From JBBRHH01 sp038222915 (lineage in GTDB: Bacteria; Planctomycetota; Phycisphaerae; Tepidisphaerales; Tepidisphaeraceae): a DNA stretch of 15,460 nucleotides. Shown one piece after another: positions 14,769-15,460 of the stretch. A model generated the notes under the pieces. It was not told the origin of the DNA and searched no databases. It worked only from the letters and a program-made list of their open reading frames with translations. The stretch covers positions 1 through 15,460 of the forward strand of contig JBBRHH010000073.1 of assembly GCA_038222915.1 (NCBI GenBank). The letters run 5' to 3'. The translations under genes and the position numbers were made by a program. Position 1 is the stretch's first letter; the number at the start of each line of letters is the position of its first letter.

Positions 14769-15460
14769 CTACTTTGTCGACGGACGAGTCTCCCAACCGT
14801 CGACGGTGAATTCGCCGTGAACACCACACTCGAACTTCAGCGCCTCTTCGAGCCCGGCACGGATATTTGTCCGTGCGTTGTCGTAATGGTCGGTGTCGGA
14901 AACATTAGTGAGTTGATTGTTTTGGATCACTGCGCCGTAGCTCTCTTTGCAGCGGAGCAGCGGCCGAGCCTGGCCCTGGCACTCGATGATGTTGTCCCGG
15001 ATGCTAATTGTCTTGAAATCGCAACCGGGATTGAAGCCGAACAGCCCCTCCTTGCGCGGGGTCGGTGTGGTGCGGGTAATGATGTGGTTGTTGCGGACCT
15101 CCATGTGATTGAAAATCTCATTGATCCAGATGACTCCACGGCCGGGGTTGTTAACAAGGTTGTTATGAAAACTGGCCGGGCCTTTCGCCGCAGCGTTGCC
15201 AAAGCTTGAAATGAGGTTTGAACCGTCCCTGGTCACATCGAAATCGAAGAGGTTGTGGTCGATCTCGACGCCGTTGCGGACAAACTCGAACGAGTAGCCG
15301 TCCAGCATCCAGTTGTGATGAAAGTGAAAGGTGCTGCCGCTTTTGGGAACCGCGCCGCCCGCGTATTTGGGGATGGAGATCGTGCCGTGGCAGACGTTGT
15401 GATCAATCTCCATGTCTTCGTCGCCTTCGAAAGGAAACTCGATGGAGAAGTTCACCCTGA
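14769..15460 (-). CDS. Parallel beta-helix protein, C-terminal part (5' end outside window)
   Basis: The frame is open to the right edge, so the first residues are missing. The GTG at 15455 is not a convincing start because the frame continues upstream. The 228 or more visible residues carry about seven short repeats of the form [V/I]-x-[I/F]-x-x-N, such as MEIDHN, FHFHHN, VEIDHN, SFHNN, MEVRNN, ISIRDN and VIQNN. They are spaced as turns of a right-handed parallel beta-helix with an asparagine ladder. Families with this fold include pectate lyases, other polysaccharide lyases and NosD-like proteins; the catalytic part, and any signal peptide, would lie outside the window. It is probably secreted, and its polysaccharide substrate, if any, is unknown. 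Confidence 0.85.
   Translation of the reverse strand, partial: RVNFSIEFPFEGDEDMEIDHNVCHGTISIPKYAGGAVPKSGSTFHFHHNWMLDGYSFEFVRNGVEIDHNLFDFDVTRDGSNLISSFGNAAAKGPASFHNNLVNNPGRGVIWINEIFNHMEVRNNHIITRTTPTPRKEGLFGFNPGCDFKTISIRDNIIECQGQARPLLRCKESYGAVIQNNQLTNVSDTDHYDNARTNIRAGLEEALKFECGVHGEFTVDGWETRPSTK

Noticed and set aside
14412..14827. Minus-strand open frames over the VOC remnant (14412-14690, 14507-14827)
   Set aside because: Short, without domain or ribosome binding site, and opposite to a clearly recognisable VOC fragment on the plus strand.

Overview
The window reads as a chromosomal segment of a GC-rich, free-living bacterium, most likely of the Planctomycetota and probably the class Phycisphaerae. 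This is inferred from content, not from any marker gene. The clues are a formylglycine-generating enzyme, an ECF sigma / anti-sigma pair followed by a secreted helical protein, a pseudopilin-like protein with the 'ANLRQIG ... NVLYADGHV' signature, a BatA-type VWA membrane protein, a beta-helix protein, and several large secreted proteins of no recognised family. No phage genes, transposase, CRISPR array or plasmid functions were found.

Region 1 (about 60-7668, all on the minus strand) is a tightly packed run. In transcription order it holds an ECF sigma factor, a membrane anti-sigma-like protein, a secreted coiled-coil protein, a membrane-anchored formylglycine-generating enzyme with both catalytic cysteines, a dienelactone-hydrolase family enzyme, a glycosyltransferase family 9 (heptosyltransferase-like) enzyme, a secreted serine hydrolase of the beta-lactamase/esterase fold, a class V aminotransferase, a tRNA-Leu(GAG) and a hairpin terminator. 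Most gaps are 5-25 bases, one pair overlaps as ATGA, and the largest gap is 76 bases, so a single long transcript is possible. The enzymes suggest envelope or exported-protein maturation, but no common pathway is proved.

Region 2 (7669-9252, plus strand) starts with a divergent promoter region. It then has a D-tagatose/psicose 3-epimerase-like enzyme, a strong hairpin that contains a good ribosome binding site, and a pseudopilin-like gene that appears broken: its C-terminal 'ADGH' motif lies in another frame and the middle of the domain is missing.

Region 3 (9240-13632, minus strand) holds a 756-residue BatA-like VWA membrane protein and a 661-residue secreted protein of unknown function. 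Region 4 (13633-14642) is a divergent intergenic region with a perfect 7-bp inverted repeat, a small four-helix membrane protein on the plus strand, and a decayed vicinal-oxygen-chelate (glyoxalase-like) gene fragment. Region 5 (14769-15460, minus strand) is the C-terminal part of a parallel beta-helix protein that runs off the right edge.

No single new defence or biosynthetic system stands out. The most interesting signals are the sigma-headed gene run that includes a genuine FGE active site, the hairpin-buried ribosome binding site before a broken pseudopilin gene, and the inverted repeat in the 13.7 kb divergent promoter region.
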